Part shown: one piece after another, positions 24,735-32,565 of the stretch
Numbering within the stretch: position 1 is the stretch's first letter
How the letters are laid out: every line of letters begins with the position of its first letter
NCBI RefSeq assembly: GCF_014649875.1
Contig: NZ_BMTW01000001.1
Coordinates: 248,001-312,000, forward strand
DNA from: Streptomyces rubiginosohelvolus
GTDB taxonomy: Bacteria > Actinomycetota > Actinomycetes > Streptomycetales > Streptomycetaceae
Reading direction: 5' to 3'
DNA: 64,000 nt
Translations under genes and position numbers: made by a program
The notes under the pieces: generated by a model
What the model was told of the DNA's origin: nothing
Database searches by the model: none
What the model saw: the letters and a program-made list of their open reading frames with translations, nothing else

Positions 24735-26092
24735 CTGAGCGTGATCCTCACTGCGGTGTCGTCCGTTCTCCCGGTCCGCGCCCCGATCCACTCCCGCTCG
24801 CGCGGGGGCAGGGCCGCCGGTCCTTCGAACCCGATGAGGTCCACCCGGGCGGGGGTGCCCAGGAAGTCGAGGAGCCGCAGCACGGTGAACGCGGTGCTCG
24901 CGGGTTCGTCCGCGTCCGCCGCCGCCTCGGCGAGCAGCGCCGGATCGTGCAGCGGGCGGCGCAGCGTCGCGTCGCCGATGCGGTCCTGGGCGCCGGGGAC
25001 GAGCCGGCTGCGCAGGGCGAGCCGCCAGTGCGGGAGCGGGTCCCCGAAGACCAGCCGGGCGGTGGCCCGGCGGTCCCACCGGGGGCCCTTCCACGGGGAG
25101 TCGCCGCGCAGGGTGACGGCGTGCAGATCGGTTCGGGCGGTGGGGGCGGCGTGGCGTACGGCGTCGCAGCGCACGACGAGGTCGTAACCGCCGATCAGCG
25201 CGGCCAGCGAACTGCCGGGCCGCTGCTCCTGCTCGGCGGTGTGCGGGGTGTCGGCGACCAGGCACACCGTCCGGCCCGCGAGGAACCGGCGCAGACCGGG
25301 GACGCCGATGGGTTCGGCGCCGCCGAGCAGCGGGTCGGCCATCGGGTCGCGGTCCGCGAGCCGGCGGTGCTCGGCGTAGAGCGCGGCGAGACGCCGTACG
25401 GCGGGGTCGGCGGCGCCGCGTTCGGCGGTGCGGAGCCGGACGAGTTCGGTGAAGGCGGCGAGGGCGTCGGCGGCGGGCAGGTGGCGGGAGAGACGGACAG
25501 CACCGGCACCGACTCCGGCACCGGTGGCTCCTTCCCCGCCATCGCTCCCGCCCCCGACCAGCGCCAGCGCCTCGTCGATGCGGTCGCCAGCCGCGCGGAG
25601 GGTGGCGATCCGGCGTTCGACGTCACGCGAGGCCGCGGCGTTCTGCTGGAGCGCGAGGTGGCGTTCGTACGCGGTGATCGCCTCCTCGCTCCGGCCGAGG
25701 GCGTCCAGGGCGTTGCCGCGCAGCCGCCAGGCGCCCTTGGAGCGGGCGCGCAGTACGGTCGCCTCGTCGGCGAGGGCCAGGGCGAGGCGGGCCCCGGCGT
25801 CGCCGCCGCTGTCCAGGGCCTGCTGCCCGGTCCTCAGCAGCGCGTCGAACGCGTCGGCGCCCGGGGTGGAGCACGCGGTGGTCAGGGCCCCGATCGACGC
25901 GATGAGCCGGGTGCGGCGGGCGTCGGTGAGGGGGCCGGAGGCGGCGAGGGCGGCGAGGTGGTCGCCGCAGTGCCGCAGGGCGGCCAGGAGTTCCGGGTCC
26001 GGTCCGCCGCCGGGGCGGGCCCGGGGCGGCGTTCCCGGCCGTCCCGCTATCGCACGTACTGACGTGAGCAGCCCGGTGAGGGTCTGGCCCAT
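24731..26092 (-). CDS. TPR protein with GT29-like sialyltransferase domain (candidate)
   Basis: 453 residues. The first 250 are helical and Ala-rich with one clear TPR near 117-150 (SKGAWRLRGNALDALGRSEE). The C-terminal domain carries pieces resembling the GT29 sialylmotifs. A large-motif-like stretch lies at about 272-330: GRTVCLVADTP, then SLAALIGGYDLVVRCDAV, then TDLHAVTLRG. A small-motif-like stretch lies at about 396-423: EPASTAFTVLRLLDFLG followed by VDLIGFEG. In GT29 enzymes these bind the CMP-sialic acid donor. The stop overlaps the start of the pyruvyltransferase fusion. The ATG at 26092 follows GGCGGAAC, a modest ribosome-binding site. The assignment is by eye and needs a profile search. 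Confidence 0.6.
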   Translation of the reverse strand: MGQTLTGLLTSVRAIAGRPGTPPRARPGGGPDPELLAALRHCGDHLAALAASGPLTDARRTRLIASIGALTTACSTPGADAFDALLRTGQQALDSGGDAGARLALALADEATVLRARSKGAWRLRGNALDALGRSEEAITAYERHLALQQNAAASRDVERRIATLRAAGDRIDEALALVGGGSDGGEGATGAGVGAGAVRLSRHLPAADALAAFTELVRLRTAERGAADPAVRRLAALYAEHRRLADRDPMADPLLGGAEPIGVPGLRRFLAGRTVCLVADTPHTAEQEQRPGSSLAALIGGYDLVVRCDAVRHAAPTARTDLHAVTLRGDSPWKGPRWDRRATARLVFGDPLPHWRLALRSRLVPGAQDRIGDATLRRPLHDPALLAEAAADADEPASTAFTVLRLLDFLGTPARVDLIGFEGPAALPPREREWIGARTGRTDDTAVRITLR

Positions 26093-26157
26093 GCTCGTTC
26101 CGCCGTTCTGTGAGTCGGACGCCGGCACCGGGTTCGGGCCCCGGTCCCGGCCCCGGG

Positions 26158-27537
26158 TCAGAGGCCCAGGGTGCTGCGGGTGCGCCGTACGGTGCGGCGC
26201 AGCCGGACCGCCGCGCCCCGGGGGCCGCCGCCGGGCAGGGTGAGGCTCTGGAGGCGGCGGCGCTTGAAGTAGTGCTGGGTGGTGGGGTCGAGGTGCTCCC
26301 GCAGCCAGGCCTCGGCCTCGGGGCGCAGCCCGGGGTTGAGCTTGGCCTGCATGCAGTAGCCGACGGTCCGCACCAGCGGGGCGAGGGTGTCCGGCGCGGT
26401 GCGCGGCAGCGGGGGAACGGCTTCGGGGCCCTGCGCGTCCAGGTCGGGCACGAGGTGGTCGGTGATCGTCAGCGGGATGCGGTTGCTGTTCTCGTACGGG
26501 GTGATCCGGTCGAGGACCAGCCGGGTGCCGACGCGGGCGACGGGGATGCCGTAGTAGGCGGCGGCCGTGAACATCGCGGTGGAGAAGCAGCCGACGACGA
26601 GGGTCGGCGCGCACCGCTCGTACAGCGTCTCGGCGAGCAGCGGGCTGTCCAGCGTGGTGAGCCGTACGCCGAGTTCGGCGGCGGCCTCGTCCAGGGCGCG
26701 GGAGTAGCGGGCCGGGGCGGTGGGGTGCGGCTTGAAGAGGATGGAGGTGTGCCCGGCGCGGGCGGCTCCGCGCAGCATCCGGATGTGCAGCTCCTCTTCC
26801 TCCTCCGGGGTGAGGATGGTGAGGGCGGCGAGGTACTGGCCCAGCAGCATCGCGGTGGGGGCGGCGGCCTCGGCGGCGGCGAGCCCCTGGTCCCCCTCGG
26901 CCGCCGCGGCGATCTCGGAGAGGACCGCGCGGAAGGCGTCGTCGGGGACGAGTTCGGGGTCGACGCCGGCCTCGGCGAGGAGGAGCGGGCGCAGCCCGGT
27001 GACCAGGTCGAGGTGGAGGACGCGCCGGATACGGCAGGCGATGGACTGGGGCATCCGGTTGCGGGTGGGGCCGTAGCTCATCAGGCCGTCGGCGTAGACG
27101 TGGACGGCGCTCTCGGAGAAGATCGCGGCGAGCGCGCGGGCCGGGTTGACCTGGATGGACTCGACGGCGAGGTCGACGGGGGCGTCGGGGTCGATGTCCC
27201 AGGCGAGGCGGAAGGCCCGCTGCCACAGGACGGTCTCCTCGGAGCGGGGGCCCCAGCCGCTGGGGTGGTGCGGGCTGATGGCCTCGTTCCAGTCGACGAC
27301 GGCGTCGAAGCGGGCGGCGAGGGAGCCGTAACCGCGCATCTCCTCCAGGCGCAGGGCGGTTTCGGGGACGGCCGCGTTGTTGGAGACCAGCAGGATGCGG
27401 TGGCTGTCGAGGGCGCGGCCGAACTGTCCGGCGTCGAGCGCGGCGGCGAGGGTGGCCGCGCCGTACAGGGTGGAGACCTGGAAGATCTGGGTGCGCGGGG
27501 GCGTACGTACGGGCGTGGCTGCGGGGGTGGCGGTCAT
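26158..27537 (-). CDS. Alpha-2,8-polysialyltransferase-family protein (paralogue B)
   Basis: 459 residues, the counterpart of 19906-21246 in inverted orientation. It shares QVSTLYGAATLAAALDAGQF at the N-terminus, RFDAVVDWNEAISPHHPSGW, and a clear polyST donor segment ILFKPHPTAPARYS, which keeps the KPHP motif that is degenerate in paralogue A. TLVVGCFSTAMFTAAAYYGIPVA and the YFKRRRLQSLTLPG end follow. It follows its GT2 partner by 4 bp. I infer a CMP-nonulosonate glycosyltransferase. The intact KPHP motif makes it the better candidate for the active polymerising enzyme of the two. Confidence 0.78.
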   Translation of the reverse strand: MTATPAATPVRTPPRTQIFQVSTLYGAATLAAALDAGQFGRALDSHRILLVSNNAAVPETALRLEEMRGYGSLAARFDAVVDWNEAISPHHPSGWGPRSEETVLWQRAFRLAWDIDPDAPVDLAVESIQVNPARALAAIFSESAVHVYADGLMSYGPTRNRMPQSIACRIRRVLHLDLVTGLRPLLLAEAGVDPELVPDDAFRAVLSEIAAAAEGDQGLAAAEAAAPTAMLLGQYLAALTILTPEEEEELHIRMLRGAARAGHTSILFKPHPTAPARYSRALDEAAAELGVRLTTLDSPLLAETLYERCAPTLVVGCFSTAMFTAAAYYGIPVARVGTRLVLDRITPYENSNRIPLTITDHLVPDLDAQGPEAVPPLPRTAPDTLAPLVRTVGYCMQAKLNPGLRPEAEAWLREHLDPTTQHYFKRRRLQSLTLPGGGPRGAAVRLRRTVRRTRSTLGL

Positions 27538-27541
27538 CGGG

Positions 27542-28519
27542 TCAGGCGGCCTTCTGCTTGGTGCGCAGACGGCTGAGCAGCGTGCCGCGCTTGTCGTCGA
27601 TCATCGTCAGGGTGCGGTCGAGCACGTCCTGCGGCATCCGGCCCAGCGCGGCGGTGGACTCGGCGCGCAGCTTCCGGGCGGTGGCGGGCTCGTAGTCGTC
27701 GGCCTTCTCGTTGTGGAAGGCGATCATCGCGCAGTAGGTACGGACGGCCTTCGGCAGCAGGGTGTCCGCGTCCCGGTCGGCGCGCAGCTGGTCGAGCAGC
27801 GTGTCGTAGGAGGCGAAGAAGTCGAGCTGGCGGGCGTCCTTGATCTGGGTCAGGGAGGTGGTGACCCCGCGCCGGTAGAAGATGCCGTACAGACCGAGCG
27901 CGGCGTAGGTGCGGGCGCGCAGATGGAGCTGCCAGATCCACAGCCGGTCCTCGGCGGTGCGCAGTTCGGTGGCGAAGCGCTGGGCGCCGTCCGCGAAGAG
28001 CCGCCGGTGGTAGATCCCGGCCCAGACGAACGGGTAGTCGACCATGGTCTCGCGCTCGGGCACCCCGATGCCGTCGCGGGGGTCGAGCAGGGTGTCCCGC
28101 AGCGGGGCGGGGGCACGCCGCACGACGCGGGTGGTGCCGGTGGACTGGACGTGGTCGGTGCGGGCGAAGTCGCAGTCGAGGTCCTGGGCGGCGCGCAGCA
28201 GCCGGCCCAGGTGGCCGGGGGCGTACCAGTCGTCGCCGTCGAGGAAGGTGAGGTAGTCACCCTCGGCGGCGTCGATGCCGCTGTTGCGGGCGGCCGCGAT
28301 GCCGACGTTCGTACCGTGTCTGATCACCCGGGCGCGCGGCAGCCGCTCGGCCCAGTGGTCGACGATGTCCTGCGTGCCGTCGCCGGACGCGTCATCGACC
28401 AGCAGGAACTCGATGTCCGGGTCCGCGTTGCGGGCCAGACTCCCCAGCGTGGTCGGGGCGTAGGCCGCGACATTGTGGAGCGGTACGACAACGGACAGTT
28501 TCGGCACGCGCGCCCTCAC
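27542..28519 (-). CDS. Family 2 glycosyltransferase (paralogue B)
   Basis: 325 residues with a GT-A fold: PKLSVVVPLHNVAAYAPTTL, IEFLLVDDASGDGTQD, NVGIAAARNSGIDAAEGDYL, FLDGDDWYAPGHLGRLLRA, and TAEDRLWIWQLHL with the catalytic ED. It is homologous along its length with 18920-19909 (shared RTDHVQ, YHRRL, FYRRGV-TSLTQI, LLPKAVRTYCAMIA). First gene of the minus-strand set continuing into polyST-B, the GT29-like gene, the pyruvyltransferase fusion and the acyltransferase. The GTG at 28519 is taken; a GTG at 28507, behind GTGAGGG, would give a start more like the paralogue. Confidence 0.85.
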   Translation of the reverse strand: MRARVPKLSVVVPLHNVAAYAPTTLGSLARNADPDIEFLLVDDASGDGTQDIVDHWAERLPRARVIRHGTNVGIAAARNSGIDAAEGDYLTFLDGDDWYAPGHLGRLLRAAQDLDCDFARTDHVQSTGTTRVVRRAPAPLRDTLLDPRDGIGVPERETMVDYPFVWAGIYHRRLFADGAQRFATELRTAEDRLWIWQLHLRARTYAALGLYGIFYRRGVTTSLTQIKDARQLDFFASYDTLLDQLRADRDADTLLPKAVRTYCAMIAFHNEKADDYEPATARKLRAESTAALGRMPQDVLDRTLTMIDDKRGTLLSRLRTKQKAA

Positions 28520-28660
28520 CTTCGATCATGGTCCCGACAACGTAGTGAGACCGCGGAAGGATCGGGTGACACCCGCCACGACAGCGGGTGAACTCTGCGC
28601 GTCCGCCCGATGGCCGGGCACGCATCGGGGGACGGGAAACGGGGAACATCGCGCAAGGGC

Positions 28661-28691
28661 TTGACCTCAACTTCGCTTGCGGTCCTACGTT
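28661..28691 (+). promoter_or_regulatory. MerR/SoxR-like promoter of the marR-family gene
   Basis: The -35 TTGACC (28661-28666) and -10 TACGTT (28686-28691) are separated by 19 bp, the long spacer typical of MerR-family-activated promoters. The spacer region contains the imperfect dyad CCTCAA-N6-TTGCGG (28665-28682), close to the SoxR-box half-sites CCTCAA/TTGAGG. The expected transcript start falls at or just before the ATG at 28699, so the message may be leaderless. Confidence 0.5.
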
Positions 28692-28698
28692 TCGAGGC

Positions 28699-29160
28699 AT
28701 GGACTACTCACACGACGACGCAGGACTCGCCCGCCAGCCGATCGGCTACTGGAGCTGGGCCGCCCACGAGGCAACGGTCACCCACATCCGCTCCGCGCTG
28801 GCCGAGCACGGACTCACCCAGCCCCCTTGGTGGGTGCTCAACCAACTGGAGGAGGCGGGCGAGGCGGGACGGGACCGGGCCGAGCTGGTCACCATGCTCA
28901 GCGGCTATCTCGACACCGGGACCGACGGCATGGAGGAGGCCGTGGACGCCGTACTGGAGCGGAGGCTGGCCACCGAGGACTCGGGGTCCCGGCTGCGGCT
29001 GACCCCCGAAGGACGGGAGCTGCGCGAGAAGGCGCTCGCCCGGGTGACCCGGGCGAGCGCGGAGATCCACGAGGGCATCCCCGAGGCGGAGTTCGTCGCC
29101 GCGCTGAAGGTGCTGCAGCGGATGATCCACAACGTCGGGGGGAAGGCCTGGCACCACTGA
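28699..29160 (+). CDS. MarR-family winged-helix transcriptional regulator
   Basis: 153 residues. An N-terminal helix (IGYWSWAAHEATVTHIRSALAEHGL) leads into the winged helix: PPWWVLNQLEEAG, a recognition region around LVTMLSGYLDTGTDGMEEAVDAVLERRLATE, and the wing SGSRLRLTPEGRELREKALARV. It ends in a dimerisation helix and contains no cysteine, so redox sensing by the protein itself is unlikely. Transcribed divergently from the GT2-B operon and convergently with a LysE exporter, which may be its target. The ATG at 28699 has only GAGG two bases upstream, and a leaderless start fits the promoter position. Confidence 0.85.
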   Translation: MDYSHDDAGLARQPIGYWSWAAHEATVTHIRSALAEHGLTQPPWWVLNQLEEAGEAGRDRAELVTMLSGYLDTGTDGMEEAVDAVLERRLATEDSGSRLRLTPEGRELREKALARVTRASAEIHEGIPEAEFVAALKVLQRMIHNVGGKAWHH

Positions 29161-29177
29161 GGCGGGCGGCCCCCGGG

Positions 29178-29864
29178 CTACACGCTGCTGAGCGAGAGCT
29201 TCGCGGCGAACCCGAGGAACAGCACACCGGCCGCCGAAGTGGCTCCCGCCGACAGCCGCTTGCGCCGGCGGAAGACGGCGGCCAGCCGGGTGCCGCCGAA
29301 GATCAGCACCGAGAGGTAGGCGAAGCTGGCGAGCTGGAGCAGGGTGCCCAGCACCAGGAACGACAGCGCCGGGTAGGCGTAGCCGGGGTCGACGAACTGG
29401 ACGAAGAAGGAGATCAGGAACAGGATCGCCTTCGGGTTGATCAGGCTGACCACGAGCGCCCGGCGGTAGGGCCGCTCCACGGGCCCCGCCGCCGCTCCGG
29501 AAGCCTCGGCGGCCCCCTCCGCCTCGACCGTCTCGACGAGTTCGGCGGTACGCCGGTGCCGCTCGCGCCACAGGGCCACAGCGGCCCGCAGCATCCCGAT
29601 GGCCATCCAGGTCAGATAGGCCGCACCCGCGTACTTGACGATCGCGAAGAGCAGGGGCGTGGTCGTCAGCAGGGACGCGGCGCCCAGTGCGGCGAGCGTC
29701 ATCAGGACGGTGTCCCCGGTCCAGACGCCCGCGGCGGCTTTGTACCCGGTGCGTACGCCGCGTCGGGCGGCGACGGAGAGCACGTAGAGCGAGTTCGGAC
29801 CCGGCAGAAGGACGATCAGCGCCAGGCCGGCGAGATAGGTCGGAAGATCGGTGACACCCAGCAT
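29178..29864 (-). CDS. LysE/RhtB-family amino-acid exporter
   Basis: A 228-residue inner-membrane protein with about six hydrophobic segments. The family signature LIVLLPGPNSLYVLSVAARRGVRTGYKAAAG is at the N-terminus, with LINPKAILFLISFFVQFV in the second half, as in LeuE/RhtB exporters. A charged cytosolic loop (about 105-140) contains an insertion rich in Glu and Ala. Substrate unknown. Stop codons of this gene and marR are 17 bp apart and convergent. The ATG at 29864 lacks a clear ribosome-binding site. It lies divergent from the L,D-transpeptidase gene across a 252-bp region in which I see no strong promoter. Confidence 0.85.
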   Translation of the reverse strand: MLGVTDLPTYLAGLALIVLLPGPNSLYVLSVAARRGVRTGYKAAAGVWTGDTVLMTLAALGAASLLTTTPLLFAIVKYAGAAYLTWMAIGMLRAAVALWRERHRRTAELVETVEAEGAAEASGAAAGPVERPYRRALVVSLINPKAILFLISFFVQFVDPGYAYPALSFLVLGTLLQLASFAYLSVLIFGGTRLAAVFRRRKRLSAGATSAAGVLFLGFAAKLSLSSV

Positions 29865-30116
29865 GAACGGAGTGTCGCACGCCGGTACGGGTCGCCGTCC
29901 AGGGGGTTTCACCTGGCGATATGGGCCGTCGGCGGCCGCGCGGAAGAGGGCCGGTCCCGACGGCCCGGACCGGCCATGATCGACCGGGCGGCACCCCGGG
30001 GGGTCTGGACGCGCGGCCGCCGTCCGGCGGAGGATTCGCTGACCGGGCCGGACGGGAATCCGTACAGCATCCATGCAGGAGGCACCGGGCCGACAGGTGA
30101 CCCAGGGGGATCGAAC

Positions 30117-31205
30117 ATGGTGGACACGGACAGCGGGTGGGACGGCCGGGGCGGGAGAGGCCAACGCGGGGCGCGGGACACGCGCGGCGCGCAGGCGGCC
30201 GACGCGATACCGAACCTCCGAGTCGCCGTCCCGGACCGCCGAGTCGCCCTACCGGACAGCCGAGTCGCCGCCCCGGACCGTCGCACCGCCCTACCGGGCC
30301 GTCGCGCCGCCGCAGTGTCCCTCGTCGCACTGGCCGCCCTCGCGACGGGGTGCGGACCGGGTACGGCCACGGGGGCGCAGGACGCGTCGCCTCCGGTGCG
30401 GCCCACGCAGGCCGCCGCCCCCTCCCCCACCCGCACCGCCCCCGTGACCGACGACGCGAAACCGCGTACCGCACCACCACCGCCCAGCCCCTCGGCGTCC
30501 ACCGCCCCGCCTGCCCCCGCCCCGGCCCCGACGACCGCCCGCCCGGCCCCGGAACCGAGCACCGCACCGCCGCCGCGCGTCCTGATGCGGACCGGGTCCG
30601 AGAGCGACCGGGTGCGTGAACTCCAGGCCCGGCTGCGCCAGATCGGCCACTTCGGGCGCAACCCCACCGGCTACTACGGCTCCGTCACCGCCGACGCCGT
30701 ACGGTCGTTCCAGGCCAAGCGGAGCCTGCCGGTCACGGGCTCCACCGACGAGGTGACGTGGCAGCGGCTGCTGGCGATGACCCGGGTGCCGAAGGCCGCC
30801 GAACTGCGGCCGCCGACCGAGCGGCCGGTGGCCGCGCCGGACGAACGGTGCCTGAAGGGCCGGGTCCTGTGCATCAGCAAGAACAGCCGGACCCTGGCAT
30901 GGATGATCGACGGCAAGGTCGTCTCGGCGATGGACGTGCGCTTCGGCTCGGAGTACACGCCCACCCGCGAGGGCGTGTTCGAGGTGTTCTGGAAGTCCCG
31001 GGACCATGTGTCGACGCTGTACGACACCCCGATGCCGTACGCCCTGTTCTTCAGCGGCGGCCAGGCGGTGCACTACTCCGCGGACTTCGCGGCCAACGGC
31101 TACGGCGGCGCCTCGCACGGCTGCGTCAACGTACGGGACAAGAAGAAGGTCGCGGCGCTGTTCGACCAGGTGAGGACCGGCGACAAGGTCGTCGTCTACT
31201 GGTGA
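30117..31205 (+). CDS. L,D-transpeptidase lipoprotein with peptidoglycan-binding domain
   Basis: A 362-residue cell-wall crosslinking enzyme forming 3-3 bonds between meso/LL-Dap stems. Order: an unusually long basic N-region (1-66) made largely of a heptapeptide repeat, a hydrophobic segment, lipobox LATGC with Cys79, a Pro/Ala/Thr-rich linker to about 158, a PG_binding_1 domain (DRVRELQARLRQIGHFG, TADAVRSFQAKRSLPVTG), and a YkuD catalytic domain with conserved His in QAVHYS and nucleophile Cys in SHGCVNVRD. The ATG at 30117 follows AGGGGGA. Streptomyces use such enzymes in the polar wall and spore wall. Confidence 0.88.
   Translation: MVDTDSGWDGRGGRGQRGARDTRGAQAADAIPNLRVAVPDRRVALPDSRVAAPDRRTALPGRRAAAVSLVALAALATGCGPGTATGAQDASPPVRPTQAAAPSPTRTAPVTDDAKPRTAPPPPSPSASTAPPAPAPAPTTARPAPEPSTAPPPRVLMRTGSESDRVRELQARLRQIGHFGRNPTGYYGSVTADAVRSFQAKRSLPVTGSTDEVTWQRLLAMTRVPKAAELRPPTERPVAAPDERCLKGRVLCISKNSRTLAWMIDGKVVSAMDVRFGSEYTPTREGVFEVFWKSRDHVSTLYDTPMPYALFFSGGQAVHYSADFAANGYGGASHGCVNVRDKKKVAALFDQVRTGDKVVVYW
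30219..30302 (+). repeat. Four 21-bp in-frame repeats in the L,D-transpeptidase gene
   Basis: Units begin CGAGTCGCC and encode RVAVPDR, RVALPDS, RVAAPDR and RTALPGR. They lie before the lipoprotein signal core, giving an N-region far longer than normal. Confidence 0.8.
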
Positions 31206-31238
31206 CCAGCTGCTCGGCCGGTACGGACGAAGGGAGAG

Positions 31239-31277
31239 GGCGCGGGCGGGACCGGGGGAACGTGTCCCGCCCGCGCC
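31239..31277. terminator. Terminator after the L,D-transpeptidase gene
   Basis: A perfect 14-bp stem (GGCGCGGGCGGGAC with GTCCCGCCCGCGCC) and 11-nt loop, 34 nt past the stop codon, between convergent genes. Confidence 0.8.
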
Positions 31278-31419
31278 GATGCGCAGAGCCGAAGGTACGG
31301 GGGGAACCCCGGCTCGTCGCGCGGCCGATGACCAGTCGGCTCACTCTGTACTGCGCCCGGCCCTCCAAAAACGTCACACCTGGTCGCGCGGGCTGTCGGA
31401 CGGGATCGGAAAGCGCAGG

Positions 31420-32565
31420 TCAGCGGGTCTGTACGGTGGCCGCACCGCTGCTCTTCGGGAGGGGCGGGACCTCGGCGTCCGCCCCTGCGCCGGCGCCGGC
31501 CTCCGGGGCCGCGGCGGAACGCGGTACGGGGTGGAAGGAGACGGGCGGCAGCGAGCCGCCGCCACCCGGACCGTTCTGACCGCCGTCGTCATCGTCGTCG
31601 CCGTCCCCGCCGCCGGAACCACCGGAGCCGCCGTTCCCGCCGCTGCCGCCGTTCCCGCCGTTCCCGTCGAGGAGGCGGTCGCAGAAGCGCTCCAGGTTCT
31701 TCTCGCCCTTGGCGAACTCGATCAGCTGGCGTCGGCTGCGCTCGTCCAGCGTGCCCGCGCGGAAGGCCTTGCAGGCCTTGACGGACTTCTCGTACCAGTT
31801 CCCCGAGCCCGTGTCACCGCCGGGACCGCCGGGCCGGTCGTCCTGCCCGGTGCCGCCCCCGGTGGGCTCCTCCCGGCCGTTGCCGCCGGGCCGGTCCGGG
31901 GTGTCCGGGCGGCCCGTGCCGGACTCCCGGCCGGTGTCGCCGGTCCGCGCGCCGTCGGGCTCCTCGGGCCCGCCGGACTCGCGGGCCGTGGGCGAGGAGG
32001 CGGACTCCGGCTCGGCGGGCGAGGACGGGTCCGCCGGGGCCGACGGGTCGTCGACGGAGCCGCTGGACATCAACGGGCCCGGGGTCACGGCGGCCGATAC
32101 GGAGCTGGCCGGCGCGGGCGAGCCCTGCCCGCCGAAGGTTCCGGTGAACACGCCCGTACCGGCGGCGACCGCCACCCCGCCGAGCGCGCAGCCCGCGAGC
32201 GAGGCGACCAGGCCGAAGCGGACCGGCCGGCTCCAGCGCGGGCGGCGGGCCGGGGTGTCGGGGGCGGAGCCGAGCTGGACGGCGTGCAGCTGGCCGGGGC
32301 GGCCGGGAACGGCGGCACCGGCGGCACGGCCGGCGAGCCGGTCCACGCCGCTGCCGTGGCGGGCCTGCCGGAACGCGGCGAGGACGGCGTCCTCGCCGGG
32401 GAGTTCGCCTGCCGGGGACCGCAGCCCCTCGCGCGCCGCGCCGAGCGCTTCGGCGAGGCGGAGGGCGTCGGTCCGGGCCTTGTCGCCGACGGGGACGACA
32501 GGTTCGCCGCGGAGAAGTCTCTCCGCCGCGTCCTTGTCAAGCCACTCGTAGTGCTCGTCGGCCAT
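31420..32565 (-). CDS. Single-pass membrane protein coupled to a sigma factor (possible anti-sigma factor)
   Basis: 381 residues. The N-terminal 110 are probably cytosolic (HYEWLDKDAAERLLRGE), followed by one membrane segment (FGLVASLAGCALGGVAVAAGTGVF) and a long extracytoplasmic part rich in Pro, Ser, Gly and Asp. That part includes a folded patch (WYEKSVKACKAFRAGTLDERSRRQLIEFAKGEKNLERFC) and glycine runs. Its ATG overlaps the sigma-factor stop (TGATG), and AAGGA lies six bases upstream. Position and topology suggest membrane control of the sigma factor, but there is no HxxxCxxC zinc motif. The protein is otherwise unrecognised. Confidence 0.7.
   Translation of the reverse strand: MADEHYEWLDKDAAERLLRGEPVVPVGDKARTDALRLAEALGAAREGLRSPAGELPGEDAVLAAFRQARHGSGVDRLAGRAAGAAVPGRPGQLHAVQLGSAPDTPARRPRWSRPVRFGLVASLAGCALGGVAVAAGTGVFTGTFGGQGSPAPASSVSAAVTPGPLMSSGSVDDPSAPADPSSPAEPESASSPTARESGGPEEPDGARTGDTGRESGTGRPDTPDRPGGNGREEPTGGGTGQDDRPGGPGGDTGSGNWYEKSVKACKAFRAGTLDERSRRQLIEFAKGEKNLERFCDRLLDGNGGNGGSGGNGGSGGSGGGDGDDDDDGGQNGPGGGGSLPPVSFHPVPRSAAAPEAGAGAGADAEVPPLPKSSGAATVQTR

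Noticed and set aside
30219..30302. Regular repeats considered as a CRISPR-like array
   Set aside because: The units are contiguous without spacers and keep a reading frame inside a gene. No cas gene is present.
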